Shown: positions 20,118 to 30,250 of the stretch, piece by piece
Numbering within the stretch: position 1 is the stretch's first letter
How the letters are laid out: every line of letters begins with the position of its first letter
Assembly (NCBI RefSeq): GCF_005281345.1
Contig: NZ_SZXJ01000045.1
Location: 22,893 to 86,892 of the forward strand
Origin: Citrobacter sp. wls619
GTDB lineage: Bacteria > Pseudomonadota > Gammaproteobacteria > Enterobacterales > Enterobacteriaceae
DNA: 64,000 nt
Direction: 5' to 3'
Notes under the pieces: model-generated
Databases searched by the model: none
The model's input: the letters and a program-made list of their open reading frames with translations, nothing else
What the model was told of the DNA's origin: nothing
Program-made: the position numbers and the translations under genes

Positions 20118-22730
20118 ATGACACAACAGCCACAAGCCAAATACCGTCACGACTATCGTGCACCGGATTACCAGATTACTGATATTGACTTGACCTTTGA
20201 CCTGGATGCTGAAAAAACCGTGGTCACCGCAGTGAGCCAGGCTGTCCGTCATGGTGCGTCTGATGCTCCCCTTCGTCTGAATGGTGAAGATCTGACCCTG
20301 GTGTCAATCCACGTGAACGATGAACCGTGGACAGAGTATAAAGAAGAAGAGGGTGCTCTGGTCATCAGCCACCTGCCGGAACGTTTTACGCTGCGTATCG
20401 TTAATGAAATCAGCCCAGCGGCTAACACCGCACTGGAAGGGCTGTATCAGTCCGGCGATGCGCTCTGTACGCAGTGCGAAGCGGAAGGGTTTCGCCATAT
20501 TACCTGGTATCTCGACAGGCCGGACGTGCTGGCGCGTTTTACCACCAAAATTATTGCCGATAAAACCCGGTATCCGTTCCTGCTTTCCAACGGTAACCGT
20601 GTTGCGCAGGGCGAACTGGAAAACGGTCGCCACTGGGTGCAGTGGCAGGATCCATTCCCGAAACCGTGCTATCTGTTCGCGTTGGTCGCCGGTGATTTCG
20701 ACGTGCTGAGCGATACCTTTACGACCCGCTCCGGGCGTGAAGTTGCGCTGGAATTATATGTAGACCGCGGCAACCTGGACCGTGCGCCATGGGCGATGAC
20801 GTCGCTGAAAAATTCCATGAAATGGGATGAAGAGCGTTTTGGTCTGGAGTATGACCTCGATATCTACATGATCGTCGCCGTGGACTTCTTTAATATGGGG
20901 GCGATGGAGAATAAAGGTCTGAACATCTTTAACTCCAAATACGTGCTGGCGCGTACCGATACAGCCACCGACAAAGACTATCTCGATATTGAGCGCGTTA
21001 TCGGCCACGAATATTTTCATAACTGGACCGGCAACCGCGTCACCTGCCGTGACTGGTTCCAGTTAAGCCTGAAAGAAGGGTTAACCGTATTCCGCGATCA
21101 GGAATTTAGCTCCGATCTTGGCTCTCGCGCGGTAAACCGTATTAGCAACGTGCGTACCATGCGCGGCTTGCAGTTTGCTGAAGACGCCAGCCCGATGGCG
21201 CATCCAATTCGCCCGGATATGGTCATTGAAATGAACAACTTCTACACCCTGACCGTGTACGAAAAGGGCGCTGAAGTGATTCGTATGATCCACACCCTGC
21301 TGGGGGAGGCGAATTTCCAGAAGGGAATGCAGCTTTACTTTGAACGTCACGATGGTAGCGCCGCGACCTGTGATGATTTCGTGCAGGCGATGGAAGATGC
21401 GTCGAACGTTGACCTTTCACATTTCCGCCGCTGGTACAGCCAGTCCGGTACGCCGATTCTGACCGTGCGAGATGACTACAATCCAGCGACGGAACAGTAC
21501 ACGCTGACTATCAGCCAGCGTACGCCAGCCACGCCGGATCAGGCTGAAAAGCAGCCCTTGCATATTCCTTTTGCTCTTGAGTTGTATGACAACGAAGGCA
21601 AAGTGATCCCGCTACAAAAAGGCGGTCACCCGGTGAATTCCGTGCTCAACGTGACCCAGGCAGAGCAGACGTTTGTTTTTGATAACGTTTATTTCCAGCC
21701 GGTTCCGGCACTGCTGTGTGAGTTCTCTGCGCCGGTGAAACTGGAATATAAATGGAGCGACCAGCAACTGACTTTCCTGATGCGTCATGCCCGCAATGAT
21801 TTCTCTCGTTGGGATGCGGCTCAGAGCCTGTTGGCGACCTATATTAAGCTGAATGTTGCCCGACATCAGCAGGGGCAGCCGCTGTCACTGCCGGTACACG
21901 TTGCTGACGCATTCCGGGCGATTCTGCTCGATGAGAAAATCGATCCGGCACTGGCGGCAGAGATCCTGACGCTGCCTTCCGTCAACGAGATTGCTGAGCT
22001 GTTTGAGATTATCGATCCCGTGGCGATCGCCGAGGTTCGTGAAGCGTTAACCCGCACGCTGGCGGCTGAACTGGCAGATGAGTTGCTGGCGATTTATAAC
22101 GCCAATCATCTCGATGAGTATCGCGTTGAGCATGCTGATATTGGCAAACGTACGCTGCGCAATGCCTGCCTGCGCTTCCTGGCGTTTGGGGAAACCCAAC
22201 TGGCTGACGCCCTGGTGAGCAAGCAGTACCGTGAAGCGAACAATATGACCGATGCGCTGGCAGCGCTGTCAGCGGCGGTCGCCGCACAGTTGCCGTGTCG
22301 TGACGCGCTGATGCAGGAATACGACGACAAATGGCATCACGACGGTCTGGTGATGGATAAATGGTTTATCCTGCAATCTACCAGCCCGGCTGATAACGTG
22401 TTGGAAACGGTACGCGGCCTGTTGAAGCATCGCTCCTTCAGTATGAGCAACCCGAACCGCATTCGTTCGCTGATTGGTGCCTTTGCGGGTAGCAACCCGG
22501 CGGCATTCCATGCGGAAGATGGTAGTGGCTATCAGTTCCTGGTTGACATGTTGACCGAGCTGAACAGCCGAAATCCTCAGGTGGCATCTCGTTTGATTGA
22601 GCCGCTGATTCGCCTGAAACGTTATGATGCAAAACGTCAGGCGAAGATGCGGGCAGCGTTGGAACAGTTGAAAGGTCTGGAAAATCTCTCCGGCGATCTG
22701 TTCGAGAAAATTACCAAAGCATTAGCCTGA
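20118..22730 (+). CDS. pepN: Aminopeptidase N
   Basis: PepN is the major cytosolic M1 zinc aminopeptidase, which removes N-terminal residues in the last steps of protein turnover. The product of 870 residues has the usual length. GAMEN, the substrate-amine-binding motif, is followed by VIGHEYFHNW with the zinc ligands His297 and His301 and catalytic Glu298. The third ligand lies in LKEGLTVFRDQEF. The helical C-terminal domain occupies about residues 540-870. The gene has its own 265-bp upstream region divergent from pncB and ends in a REP cluster. Confidence 0.98.
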   Translation: MTQQPQAKYRHDYRAPDYQITDIDLTFDLDAEKTVVTAVSQAVRHGASDAPLRLNGEDLTLVSIHVNDEPWTEYKEEEGALVISHLPERFTLRIVNEISPAANTALEGLYQSGDALCTQCEAEGFRHITWYLDRPDVLARFTTKIIADKTRYPFLLSNGNRVAQGELENGRHWVQWQDPFPKPCYLFALVAGDFDVLSDTFTTRSGREVALELYVDRGNLDRAPWAMTSLKNSMKWDEERFGLEYDLDIYMIVAVDFFNMGAMENKGLNIFNSKYVLARTDTATDKDYLDIERVIGHEYFHNWTGNRVTCRDWFQLSLKEGLTVFRDQEFSSDLGSRAVNRISNVRTMRGLQFAEDASPMAHPIRPDMVIEMNNFYTLTVYEKGAEVIRMIHTLLGEANFQKGMQLYFERHDGSAATCDDFVQAMEDASNVDLSHFRRWYSQSGTPILTVRDDYNPATEQYTLTISQRTPATPDQAEKQPLHIPFALELYDNEGKVIPLQKGGHPVNSVLNVTQAEQTFVFDNVYFQPVPALLCEFSAPVKLEYKWSDQQLTFLMRHARNDFSRWDAAQSLLATYIKLNVARHQQGQPLSLPVHVADAFRAILLDEKIDPALAAEILTLPSVNEIAELFEIIDPVAIAEVREALTRTLAAELADELLAIYNANHLDEYRVEHADIGKRTLRNACLRFLAFGETQLADALVSKQYREANNMTDALAALSAAVAAQLPCRDALMQEYDDKWHHDGLVMDKWFILQSTSPADNVLETVRGLLKHRSFSMSNPNRIRSLIGAFAGSNPAAFHAEDGSGYQFLVDMLTELNSRNPQVASRLIEPLIRLKRYDAKRQAKMRAALEQLKGLENLSGDLFEKITKALA

Positions 22731-22749
22731 GACGTTGACCTGTAGTTTT

Positions 22750-22823
22750 GTAGGCCGGATAAGGCGATAACGCCGTCATCCGGCAAAATGCCCGGTGGCG
22801 CTCATGCTTACCGGGCCTACAAC
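22750..22823. repeat. REP pair (BIME) between pepN and ssuB
   Basis: Two REP units lie side by side. One is TGTAGGCCGGATAAGGCG...CATCCGGCA (about 22750-22786). The second is TGCCCGGTGGCGCTCATGC...ACCGGGCCTACAAC (about 22788-22823) in the opposite orientation. They fill the gap between convergent pepN and ssuB. Confidence 0.85.
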
Positions 22824-22834
22824 GTCCTGAATGT

Positions 22835-23602
22835 TTATCCATGCAGTCGGATTGACTGTTCTGCCTCGCCACGCTGCATCACCCGATTCAACACTTCTGC
22901 TTCCAGTTCTGCCAGACGCGCCGAACCAACCCTACGCGGTCGGGCAATATCCACCGTTAAATCCAGCCCGATTTTTCCGTCCTCAATCAGCAAAACGCGA
23001 TCGGCCATTGCCACCGCTTCACTCACGTCATGGGTGACCAGCAGTACGGTAAAGCCGTGCTCTTGCCACAAAGAGACAATCAGCTCCTGCATTTCAAGGC
23101 GGGTTAATGCATCCAGCGCGCCGAGGGGTTCATCCAGCAGAAGCAGACCGGGGCGATGAATTAATGCCCGCGCCAGGGCCACGCGCTGTTTTTGTCCGCC
23201 AGAAAGCGCTGCGGGCCACTCCTGAGCACGATTCTCCAGCCCAACTGCGGCCAGCGCATCTCGGGCCGCATTGCGCCAGTGGCCTTTCAGACCCAGGCCC
23301 ACATTATCGATAACCGTCTTCCATGGCAGTAAACGCGCATCCTGAAACATCATTCGCGTATCATCCTGAATATCTGCCAACGGGGTGGTTCCGGCAAGTA
23401 ATGCGCCTGAGGTGGGAGACTCCAGCCCTGCCAGCAGACGCAGTAACGTGCTTTTACCTCCGCCACTGCGGCCAACCACAGCAACAAACTGTCCGGCTGG
23501 AATATGCAAATCTAACTGAGTGAGCACCGTATTGGCGGCGTATTGTTTCGTCACGGCGCTCAGCAACAGCGGCGTGCCCTGGTTCAAGCGGGCGGTATTC
23601 AT
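22835..23602 (-). CDS. ssuB: SsuB, aliphatic sulfonate ABC transporter ATPase
   Basis: SsuB powers uptake of alkanesulfonates through SsuC. From the ATG at 23602, which overlaps the ssuC stop by four bases, it has 255 residues, the E. coli length. The ABC signatures are all present: Walker [10 protein letters not shown] near residue 45, the Q-loop QDARLLPW, the signature [16 protein letters not shown] and Walker [13 protein letters not shown], with the switch histidine in [10 protein letters not shown]. The frame is open far upstream inside ssuC but without relevance. It is the last gene of the ssuEADCB operon. Confidence 0.96.
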   Translation of the reverse strand: MNTARLNQGTPLLLSAVTKQYAANTVLTQLDLHIPAGQFVAVVGRSGGGKSTLLRLLAGLESPTSGALLAGTTPLADIQDDTRMMFQDARLLPWKTVIDNVGLGLKGHWRNAARDALAAVGLENRAQEWPAALSGGQKQRVALARALIHRPGLLLLDEPLGALDALTRLEMQELIVSLWQEHGFTVLLVTHDVSEAVAMADRVLLIEDGKIGLDLTVDIARPRRVGSARLAELEAEVLNRVMQRGEAEQSIRLHG

Positions 23603-24390
23603 ACGGTAGCCTCCTTCACATGGTAAGCCGGGTTCCAGCGCAGCCAGACCTGCTCCAGCAATTGGGCGCTGACGTCGGCAAGTTTGCCGAGCAGGGCGTA
23701 GAGAATAATGGCCACCACAACCACATCGGTTTGCAGAAATTCGCGGGCGTTCATCGCCAGATAGCCAATACCGGCATTGGCTGAAATGGTTTCCGCCACA
23801 ATCAGCGTCAGCCACATCAGTCCGAGAGCAAAACGCACCCCAACCATAATCGAGGGCAGGGCACCGGGGAGGATCACATGTATAAACAGTGAAAAACCAG
23901 ATAACCCATAGCTGCGCGCCATCTCAACCAACCCGCGGTCGATATTACGTATCCCGTGGCAGGTGTTGATGTAAATCGGGAACAGCGTGCCCAACGCAAC
24001 GAGAAAGATCTTGGCGGATTCATCAATGCCGAACCACAGAATCACCAGCGGGATCAGCGCCAGATGCGGTACGTTACGCAGCATCTGCACCGACGTATCC
24101 AGCAGGCGTTCTCCCCAACGTGAAAGGCCGCTAATCAGTCCCAGCGTCAGGCCAATCGATCCACCAATAGAGAATCCGATCAACGCGCGCCAGGAACTGA
24201 TGGCCAGATGCTGCCAAAGCTCGCCGCTGGCGGAAAGCGTCCAGAAGGCTTCAATAACACCCTCCGGGGAGGGCAGGATACGGGTGGAGAGCCAGCCCAT
24301 TGTGGATGCGAACTGCCAGACCACCACCAGACCCAGCGGTAAAAACCAGGGCGCGAGGCGCAATAACCACCTGTTTTTCGGTGTTGCCAT
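23599..24390 (-). CDS. ssuC: SsuC, aliphatic sulfonate ABC transporter permease
   Basis: This 263-residue inner-membrane permease has about six hydrophobic segments. The BPD_transp_1 cytoplasmic loop ([24 protein letters not shown], containing the EAA-type motif) contacts SsuB. It is the transmembrane channel for alkanesulfonates delivered by SsuA. It starts 11 bp after ssuD and overlaps ssuB by four bases (ATGA), as expected for coupled translation. Confidence 0.95.
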   Translation of the reverse strand: MATPKNRWLLRLAPWFLPLGLVVVWQFASTMGWLSTRILPSPEGVIEAFWTLSASGELWQHLAISSWRALIGFSIGGSIGLTLGLISGLSRWGERLLDTSVQMLRNVPHLALIPLVILWFGIDESAKIFLVALGTLFPIYINTCHGIRNIDRGLVEMARSYGLSGFSLFIHVILPGALPSIMVGVRFALGLMWLTLIVAETISANAGIGYLAMNAREFLQTDVVVVAIILYALLGKLADVSAQLLEQVWLRWNPAYHVKEATV

Positions 24391-24401
24391 TAGCCAGCTC
24401 C

Positions 24402-25547
24402 TTAGCTTTGTGCAGCTTTACGCGGGATAAATTCGTTCGCCACCGCTTCGCCTTGCTGATGCAGGTGCTGCGGCTGTGGAATTTCGGGTATCGCGACATC
24501 CAGATGTGGGAACAGCAGCTCGCCGACCTTGTATGCCTCTTCCAGATGTGGGTATCCGGACAACACAAAGCTGTCGATTCCCAGCGCGGCATACTCGTTA
24601 ATACGCGCCGCGACCGTAGGCCCATCTCCGACCAGTGCGGTACCTGCGCCACCGCGCACCAGTCCGACGCCTGCCCACAGGTTCGGGCTGATTTCCAGTT
24701 TGTCACGTTTACCGTTGTGCAGTGCCGCCATTCGCTGCTGACCAATCGAGTCCGTTCTTGAGAAAGCGGCCTGGGCTTTGGCAATGGTGTCGTCATCCAG
24801 ATGGGCTATCAGGCGATCCGCTGCCTGCCACGCCTCTTGTGTTGTTTCCCGCACGATCACATGTAGACGAATACCAAAGCGGATCTTGCGACCGAGCGCC
24901 GCCGCTTTGGCCCGCACCTGTTCAATTTTCTCTTTCACTTGTTCAGGCGGCTCGCCCCAGGTCAGATAGAGATCAACCTGCTCGGCAGCTAGATCTTGTG
25001 CGACATCAGACGATCCGCCGAAATAAAGCGGTGGTCGGGGTTGTTGTACGGGAGGGAAAAACAGTTTCGCGCCGCGGACGTGAATATGTTTGCCGTTGAA
25101 ATCCACGGTTTCACCTTGCAGTAGGCGCCGCCAGACCTGAGTAAATTCCGCAGAGGCTTCATAGCGCTCGGTGTGATCGAGAAATACGCCGTCACCCGCC
25201 AGTTCCTGTGGATCGCTACCGGTCACCAGGTTAAATAACGCCCGACCGTTAGAGAGTCTGTCGAGCGTGGCGGCCTGGCGTGCGGCAACCGTCGGCGAGG
25301 TGACGCTTGGACGTAGCGCGACCAGAAACTTTAATCGCTGGGTGACCGGGATCATCGAGGCAGCAACCAGCCAGGCATCTTCGCAGGAGCGACCGGTTGG
25401 GATGAGAACGCCGGTAAATCCCAGACGATCGGCCGTTTGCGCGATTTGTTGCAGATAGCCGTGATCGACCGGGCGTGAACCTTCCTCCGTCCCCAGATAA
25501 TGACCGTCGCCGTGGGTGGGTAAAAACCAGAACATGTTCAGACTCAT
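24402..25547 (-). CDS. ssuD: SsuD, FMNH2-dependent alkanesulfonate monooxygenase
   Basis: SsuD uses O2 and reduced FMN supplied by SsuE to split alkanesulfonates into aldehyde and sulfite, releasing sulfur for assimilation. At 381 residues it is full length. It is a luciferase-like TIM-barrel protein: [19 protein letters not shown] at the N-terminus, [24 protein letters not shown], and [14 protein letters not shown] at the FMN site. Its start overlaps the end of ssuA by four bases. Confidence 0.97.
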   Translation of the reverse strand: MSLNMFWFLPTHGDGHYLGTEEGSRPVDHGYLQQIAQTADRLGFTGVLIPTGRSCEDAWLVAASMIPVTQRLKFLVALRPSVTSPTVAARQAATLDRLSNGRALFNLVTGSDPQELAGDGVFLDHTERYEASAEFTQVWRRLLQGETVDFNGKHIHVRGAKLFFPPVQQPRPPLYFGGSSDVAQDLAAEQVDLYLTWGEPPEQVKEKIEQVRAKAAALGRKIRFGIRLHVIVRETTQEAWQAADRLIAHLDDDTIAKAQAAFSRTDSIGQQRMAALHNGKRDKLEISPNLWAGVGLVRGGAGTALVGDGPTVAARINEYAALGIDSFVLSGYPHLEEAYKVGELLFPHLDVAIPEIPQPQHLHQQGEAVANEFIPRKAAQS

Positions 25548-26518
25548 AATTTTTCTCCAGCCTGCTGAGTGGGTTGCCAGATACGCTGGCGAATATCGAT
25601 TTTTTTCGGCAGCAACCGGTTGTCATAAAACAGATCGGCGGTTTGTTGCTGTAGCGCAGCAACAGAGGCGCTGACGGGGGTAATGGTGGTTGGCGGGCGG
25701 TGATCCAGATAAGAGGCAATTACCGGCTCGGGCAGGCCCATGGTTTTAGCCAGCAGGGTGATGCTTGGTTGGCGCTGGCTGAGGGTTAACGCATCGGCTT
25801 GGCTAAAGGTATCCAGCACGCCAAGAACAAATGCGCCATTTTTCTCGGCATAAGGACGTGCGGCGAGATAAAACGAACCGGTCTGTTTGAGGTCTGAACC
25901 GTCTTTCAGCACGCGCACATCACCTTGCAGTAATGCGGCGGAGTAGTAGGGATCCCAGATAGCCCACGCATCAACGTTTCCTTGCTGAAAGGCCGCTCGC
26001 GCATCGGCGGGGGTCAGATACGTCGGTTGAATATCGGTAAATTTCAGCCCAGCCTGTTGCAGCGCACGGAGCAGTAAATTGTGGGCGCTGGAACCTTTCT
26101 GGAAGGCGACTTTATGTCCTTTAAGCTGCGCGACACTCTGGATCGGGCTATTTTTCGGCACCAGAATCACTTCGGCTTGCGGTTTAGGCGGCTCGACGCC
26201 CACATAAACGAGATCCGCCCCCGCGGCCTGGGCGAAAATTGGCGGGATATCACCCGTACTGCCGAGATCAATACTGCCGATATTGAGCGCTTCCAGCATT
26301 TGTGGCCCGGCCGGGAACTCAACCCACGAGATTTTAGTTTGCGGGTAGCGTTTCTCCAGCAACTGATGGCTTTTTGCCAACACCATGCTGACGCTCCCTT
26401 TCTGATAACCAATGCGCAGAGCATCGGGCGCAGGTTCTGCGGCATACGCCAGCGTTGACAGTGACAGCAGCCCGGTCAGTGCCAGCCACGACGTGTGACG
26501 CTTGAGCAGATTAAGCAT
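25544..26518 (-). CDS. ssuA: SsuA, periplasmic aliphatic sulfonate-binding protein
   Basis: SsuA captures alkanesulfonates in the periplasm for SsuCB. The ATG at 26518 is chosen because it leads directly into a signal peptide ([20 protein letters not shown], cleavage after TLAYA). An upstream in-frame ATG at 26539 would add seven residues. The protein has 324 residues. The binding fold shows LRIGYQKGS at the mature N-terminus, [19 protein letters not shown] and [16 protein letters not shown]. It overlaps ssuE by 8 bases. Confidence 0.94.
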   Translation of the reverse strand: MLNLLKRHTSWLALTGLLSLSTLAYAAEPAPDALRIGYQKGSVSMVLAKSHQLLEKRYPQTKISWVEFPAGPQMLEALNIGSIDLGSTGDIPPIFAQAAGADLVYVGVEPPKPQAEVILVPKNSPIQSVAQLKGHKVAFQKGSSAHNLLLRALQQAGLKFTDIQPTYLTPADARAAFQQGNVDAWAIWDPYYSAALLQGDVRVLKDGSDLKQTGSFYLAARPYAEKNGAFVLGVLDTFSQADALTLSQRQPSITLLAKTMGLPEPVIASYLDHRPPTTITPVSASVAALQQQTADLFYDNRLLPKKIDIRQRIWQPTQQAGEKL

Positions 26519-27086
26519 GGGCGGCACCTCGCAGGGCATTCAATTGAGGGCGTTGAATATCGCGACGATGCAATGCCTGCCAGAACGTCTCGAGCGCGCC
26601 ATCCAGGCGCAATTGCAGGTTGGGTGTGAACTGAGGTTTATGCTGATAATCAATGACCTGCGAATCATCGGCAAACACACCGTGCAGGATCTCCTGGGCC
26701 TTTAACGCACTCAGTACCGGTTTCAGTGCATAATCGACCGCCAGTAAGTGTGCAACGGTCCCCCCGGTTGCCAGCGGCAACACCACCTTTCCTTCCAGTG
26801 CCCGTTCGGGGAGTAGGTCGAGCAGTGTTTTCAATGCGCCCGAGTATGCGGCTTTGTAGACCGGTGTGGCGACAATCAGCCCGTCTGCATCCTGCAGTTG
26901 TTCAATAAATGTCTTCAGCGCCGGACTATCAAAACGGGCATAGATCAGATCTTCCGGGGCAAAATTGTGCAGGTTCCAGTGAAAGACTTCGACATCCTGA
27001 CCGTTCAGTTTTTCTCGGGCATATTCCAGTAACGCGCTGGAGCGAGAGGGAAAGCGTGGGCTTCCCGCCAGAGTGATGACGCGCAT
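26511..27086 (-). CDS. ssuE: SsuE, NADPH-dependent FMN reductase
   Basis: SsuE supplies FMNH2 to SsuD. The 191-residue flavodoxin-like protein starts [20 protein letters not shown], with the flavin phosphate-binding GSPRxxS loop at residues 8-14. It continues with [20 protein letters not shown] at the active-site region. It is the first gene of the ssuEADCB operon, which in E. coli is activated by Cbl under sulfate limitation. The operator cannot be pinned down by eye in the 243-bp gap shared with the divergent pyrD. Confidence 0.95.
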   Translation of the reverse strand: MRVITLAGSPRFPSRSSALLEYAREKLNGQDVEVFHWNLHNFAPEDLIYARFDSPALKTFIEQLQDADGLIVATPVYKAAYSGALKTLLDLLPERALEGKVVLPLATGGTVAHLLAVDYALKPVLSALKAQEILHGVFADDSQVIDYQHKPQFTPNLQLRLDGALETFWQALHRRDIQRPQLNALRGAAHA

Positions 27087-27227
27087 AATTTCAATCTCCC
27101 CTTATAACCAATTGTTTGCTTTTAATTAACATTGATAACAATTTGTGCAGTCTGGCAGAGGGGCTTTGTTTATCGAAATGATTTATACGGGATAGAAAAG
27201 TTGGAAATTGAATAAAAAGGCAGGGGC

Positions 27228-27243
27228 GAGGAAAACGATTGCT
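27228..27243 (+). promoter_or_regulatory. Possible PurR box upstream of pyrD
   Basis: The segment AGGAAAACGATTGCTA resembles the PurR consensus ACGCAAACGTTTGCGT at 11 of 16 positions when aligned on the AAACG core. E. coli pyrD belongs to the PurR regulon, and the position about 60 bp before the transcription start is reasonable. The match is imperfect. Confidence 0.45.
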
Positions 27244-27285
27244 ATTTATTGCCGCAGGTCAATTCCCTTTTTGCTCGCGATCGCA

Positions 27286-27324
27286 CATAATACGCCCCCG
27301 GTTTGCACACCGGGAATCCAGGAG
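27286..27324 (+). promoter_or_regulatory. pyrD promoter and pyrimidine-responsive leader hairpin
   Basis: A -10 hexamer CATAAT (27286-27291) is followed by a C-rich start region. The leader can fold CCCGGT (27297-27302) with ACCGGG (27309-27314), just ahead of the AGGAG ribosome site (27320-27324). In E. coli, CTP/GTP levels shift the start base so that only the longer transcript forms the hairpin that blocks translation. The same architecture is seen here. Confidence 0.7.
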
Positions 27325-27329
27325 AGTTC

Positions 27330-28340
27330 ATGTACTACCCCTTCGTTCGTAAAGCCCTTTTTCAGCTCGATCCAGAGCGCGCCCATGAATTGACATTCCA
27401 GCAATTACGTCGCATTACCGGCACGCCGCTCGAAGCGCTTGTCCGCCAGAAAGTACCCGCAAAACCGGTTACCTGTATGGGGCTGACGTTTAAAAATCCG
27501 CTCGGTCTTGCTGCCGGACTGGATAAAGACGGGGAGTGCATTGATGCACTTGGGGCGATGGGATTCGGCTCAATTGAAATCGGTACCGTGACGCCGCGTC
27601 CGCAGCCGGGTAACGATAAACCGCGTCTGTTCCGTCTGGTTGATGCAGAAGGTTTGATCAACCGTATGGGGTTTAATAACCTGGGCGTTGATAACCTGGT
27701 GGAGAACGTCAAAAAATCGCATTTTGACGGTATTCTGGGGATTAATATTGGTAAGAATAAAGATACTCCGGTAGAGAATGGCAAAGATGACTATCTGATT
27801 TGTATGGAAAAAGTCTATGCGTATGCCGGTTATATTGCGATTAATATCTCTTCACCGAATACTCCAGGGCTGCGTACGCTACAATACGGCGAGGCGCTGG
27901 ATGATCTGCTGACGGCTATTAAAAATAAGCAAAACGATCTCCAGGCGATCCACCATAAATATGTGCCAGTGGCGGTAAAGATCGCGCCGGATCTTTCTGT
28001 GGAAGAACTGATCCAGGTTGCTGACAGTTTGGTTCGTCATAATATTGATGGCGTTATTGCCACAAATACCACCCTTGATCGTTCTCTTGTTCAGGGAATG
28101 AAGAATTGTGACCAAATGGGTGGTTTAAGCGGCCGACCATTGCAATTAAAAAGTACAGAAATTATTCGTCAGTTGTCTCAGGAATTAAAAGGGCAGTTGC
28201 CCATTATTGGTGTTGGCGGGATCGACTCGGTGATTGCCGCACGGGAAAAAATGGCTGCCGGTGCAACCCTCGTGCAGATTTATTCGGGATTTATTTTTAA
28301 AGGTCCGCCGTTGATTAAAGAAATCGTCAGCAATATCTGA
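27330..28340 (+). CDS. pyrD: Dihydroorotate dehydrogenase (quinone)
   Basis: PyrD oxidises dihydroorotate to orotate and passes electrons to membrane quinones, the fourth step of pyrimidine synthesis. From ATG 27330 (AGGAG 6 bases upstream) it has 336 residues, the class 2 length. The N-terminal helix ([16 protein letters not shown]) is the membrane-association segment. The catalytic serine lies in [11 protein letters not shown] (about residue 175), and the FMN-binding motifs include AAGLDKDGE and IGVGGI near the end. It is monocistronic, with its own terminator. Confidence 0.97.
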   Translation: MYYPFVRKALFQLDPERAHELTFQQLRRITGTPLEALVRQKVPAKPVTCMGLTFKNPLGLAAGLDKDGECIDALGAMGFGSIEIGTVTPRPQPGNDKPRLFRLVDAEGLINRMGFNNLGVDNLVENVKKSHFDGILGINIGKNKDTPVENGKDDYLICMEKVYAYAGYIAINISSPNTPGLRTLQYGEALDDLLTAIKNKQNDLQAIHHKYVPVAVKIAPDLSVEELIQVADSLVRHNIDGVIATNTTLDRSLVQGMKNCDQMGGLSGRPLQLKSTEIIRQLSQELKGQLPIIGVGGIDSVIAAREKMAAGATLVQIYSGFIFKGPPLIKEIVSNI

Positions 28341-28356
28341 TCTATGCCTTAATCCG

Positions 28357-28393
28357 ACAACCAGGGCTTTATTTCTAGCCCTGGTTGTTTTAT
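28357..28393 (+). terminator. Intrinsic terminator after pyrD
   Basis: A 12-bp perfect stem (ACAACCAGGGCT / AGCCCTGGTTGT) with an 8-base AT-rich loop is followed by TTTTAT, 17 bases after the pyrD stop. Confidence 0.92.
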
Positions 28394-28506
28394 ATTCCTT
28401 TACTGTTGCTTATTTAAACATTCTGAGCTTTTATTATTAGGGCAATAAACGAAGCGGCAAATGGATCGTGTCGTAATGGCGATGATTAAGGAAAGGAGAG
28501 AAACTG

Positions 28507-29049
28507 ATGCGAATTAAACCCGACGATAACTGGCGCTGGTATTATGATGAAGAGCACGATCGAATGATGCTCGATTTAGCCAATGGCATGTTATTCCGCT
28601 CGCGTTTTGCGCGTAAAATGCTCACGCCTGATGCATTTTCTCCGTCTGGTTTTTGTGTCGATGACGCTGCGCTTTATTTCTCCTTCGAAGAAAAATGCCG
28701 TTACCTGGATTTAGCTAAAGAACAAAAAGCGGAACTGGTGCTAAATGCGCTGGTGGCGATTCGGTATCTTAAACCGCAAATGCCAAAAAGCTGGCACTTT
28801 GTTGCGCACGGCGTGAACTGGTCGCCAGTGGTCGGTGATGCTGCCTGTGTTTATTTAAGCGATACTGAAGAACAGGTAAATCTGTTAGTGGTAGAGCCGG
28901 GTGAAAATGCCGCACTGTGTTTGCTTGCACAGCCGGGCGTGGTCATTGCCGGTCGCACCATGCAACTTGGCGATGCGATTAAAATCATGAATGACAGACT
29001 GAAACCGCAGGCAATTGTCGACAGTTTCAGCCTTGAGCAGGCGGTCTAA
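28507..29049 (+). CDS. zapC: ZapC, FtsZ-ring-associated cell division protein
   Basis: ZapC bundles FtsZ filaments and stabilises the division ring in the cytoplasm; ClpXP degrades it. The 180-residue sequence ([20 protein letters not shown] at the start, [18 protein letters not shown] block near 30) is the conserved gammaproteobacterial family. GGAAAGGAGAG precedes the ATG. Its TAA overlaps the TAG of the convergent ycbX: the two 3' ends share four bases with no terminator between them. Confidence 0.94.
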   Translation: MRIKPDDNWRWYYDEEHDRMMLDLANGMLFRSRFARKMLTPDAFSPSGFCVDDAALYFSFEEKCRYLDLAKEQKAELVLNALVAIRYLKPQMPKSWHFVAHGVNWSPVVGDAACVYLSDTEEQVNLLVVEPGENAALCLLAQPGVVIAGRTMQLGDAIKIMNDRLKPQAIVDSFSLEQAV

Positions 29050-30152
29050 CTTTCCAGCCTGATTGCCGTTTTGGGTACACAACTGCAGCAAAGAATCGTT
29101 CCGTCATCGCCAATCGCTGATTTTTTCAGTGGGCTGACTTCGCCTTCTACCAGCCGAATCCGGCAGCAGCCGCAAATTCCCGCACGACACGAATAGGGAA
29201 CACGGATCCCCTGGTTTTCCAGCTGTTCCAACAATACCTGCTGATTATTTCCGCGAAATGTTTGACCCTGCCAGTCAATCATCACGGTTGCATCGGGTTG
29301 TTGTTGCAAAGCGGTATCATCAGATTCCGCCGCGCCGTACAGTCGGGCGGGTCCGGTTGCCAGTATTTCTACTTCATCACCCACACGAATTACGCCGCTA
29401 TTACGGGCGATGAGATTCTGGCCGAAATCGACATCACCGTTGTCTGGCGCTGTACGGAGGGTTTGCAGCGTCGCCAGTGGCTCGCCGGATGGATGTTTCT
29501 GGCCTTTCTCTGGGCTGACGGTAGTGAAAATACAGCGACTACAGGGTTTAGCCACGTCAAAGATAACGTCGCCGATGCGTATCACTTTCCAGGTATCTTC
29601 TTCCCAGGCGCTAGCACCTGTAACTACCAGGTTGGGGCGAAACTGTTCCATTCTGATGCTGGCCGGGCAGCGTTGCTGCAGATCGCGCAGAGAGGCCTCG
29701 TTCGTCAGGAGATAGGGAAAACCATCGGCAAAAGATAACGGCACGCCATCGTGGCGCTTTACCCGGCGCGTCAGCTGCGGGCCAACCCAACGCAACTGCA
29801 CATCACGGGAAAAAAAACTGCTGATCCAGCGATTGATATCCGCTGGCGCGACCCGTGCGGTAAAATGGTTTCCCCACACTTCTGTAGGTGCATCCTGCGT
29901 GGAGAAGTCGGCAAAGCGCACTAACGCACTGCTGCCGTCTGGCGCGGTAAGGTGTAGGCCGTCATGGAATGGCGACGGGGTAAAACGGACCATTTGCGGG
30001 AACTGTCGGGCGGTGATGAACGTTCCGTCGGGTTCAGTGATCATAAAGATGCGATCAAAGGCAAGGCCGCTGATATCTGCCAGGGCGTGCGTTAGCCCAA
30101 TGCCGCGCATTGATTTAACCGGATGGATAAAAAGTCGGGTTAACGTGACCAC
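29046..30152 (-). CDS. ycbX: YcbX, MOSC-domain molybdenum protein with ferredoxin domain
   Basis: YcbX is a molybdenum-cofactor protein that detoxifies N-hydroxylated bases such as 6-hydroxylaminopurine, with CysJ as electron donor in E. coli. From a GTG start at 30152 (GAGGGG about 8 bases upstream) it has 368 residues. An in-frame ATG 11 codons earlier gives a non-conserved extension. An MOSC N-terminal beta-barrel (about 1-120), an MOSC domain with the conserved [10 protein letters not shown] cysteine, and a C-terminal 2Fe-2S domain ([12 protein letters not shown] ... LCCSC) are seen. Confidence 0.92.
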   Translation of the reverse strand: MVTLTRLFIHPVKSMRGIGLTHALADISGLAFDRIFMITEPDGTFITARQFPQMVRFTPSPFHDGLHLTAPDGSSALVRFADFSTQDAPTEVWGNHFTARVAPADINRWISSFFSRDVQLRWVGPQLTRRVKRHDGVPLSFADGFPYLLTNEASLRDLQQRCPASIRMEQFRPNLVVTGASAWEEDTWKVIRIGDVIFDVAKPCSRCIFTTVSPEKGQKHPSGEPLATLQTLRTAPDNGDVDFGQNLIARNSGVIRVGDEVEILATGPARLYGAAESDDTALQQQPDATVMIDWQGQTFRGNNQQVLLEQLENQGIRVPYSCRAGICGCCRIRLVEGEVSPLKKSAIGDDGTILCCSCVPKTAIRLES

Positions 30153-30250
30153 TGTACAGCCCCTCGAATGAAAATAAGCCTTCAACTTTATGACATACAG
30201 CCCATATTAGCTATAATGCGCAGCAATTTTCTCGGAGTAAAAGTGACATT

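Noticed and set aside
23603..23815. 71-codon N-terminal extension of ssuB
   Set aside because: The extension lies wholly inside ssuC, and the ATG at 23602 gives the family length with a four-base coupled overlap.
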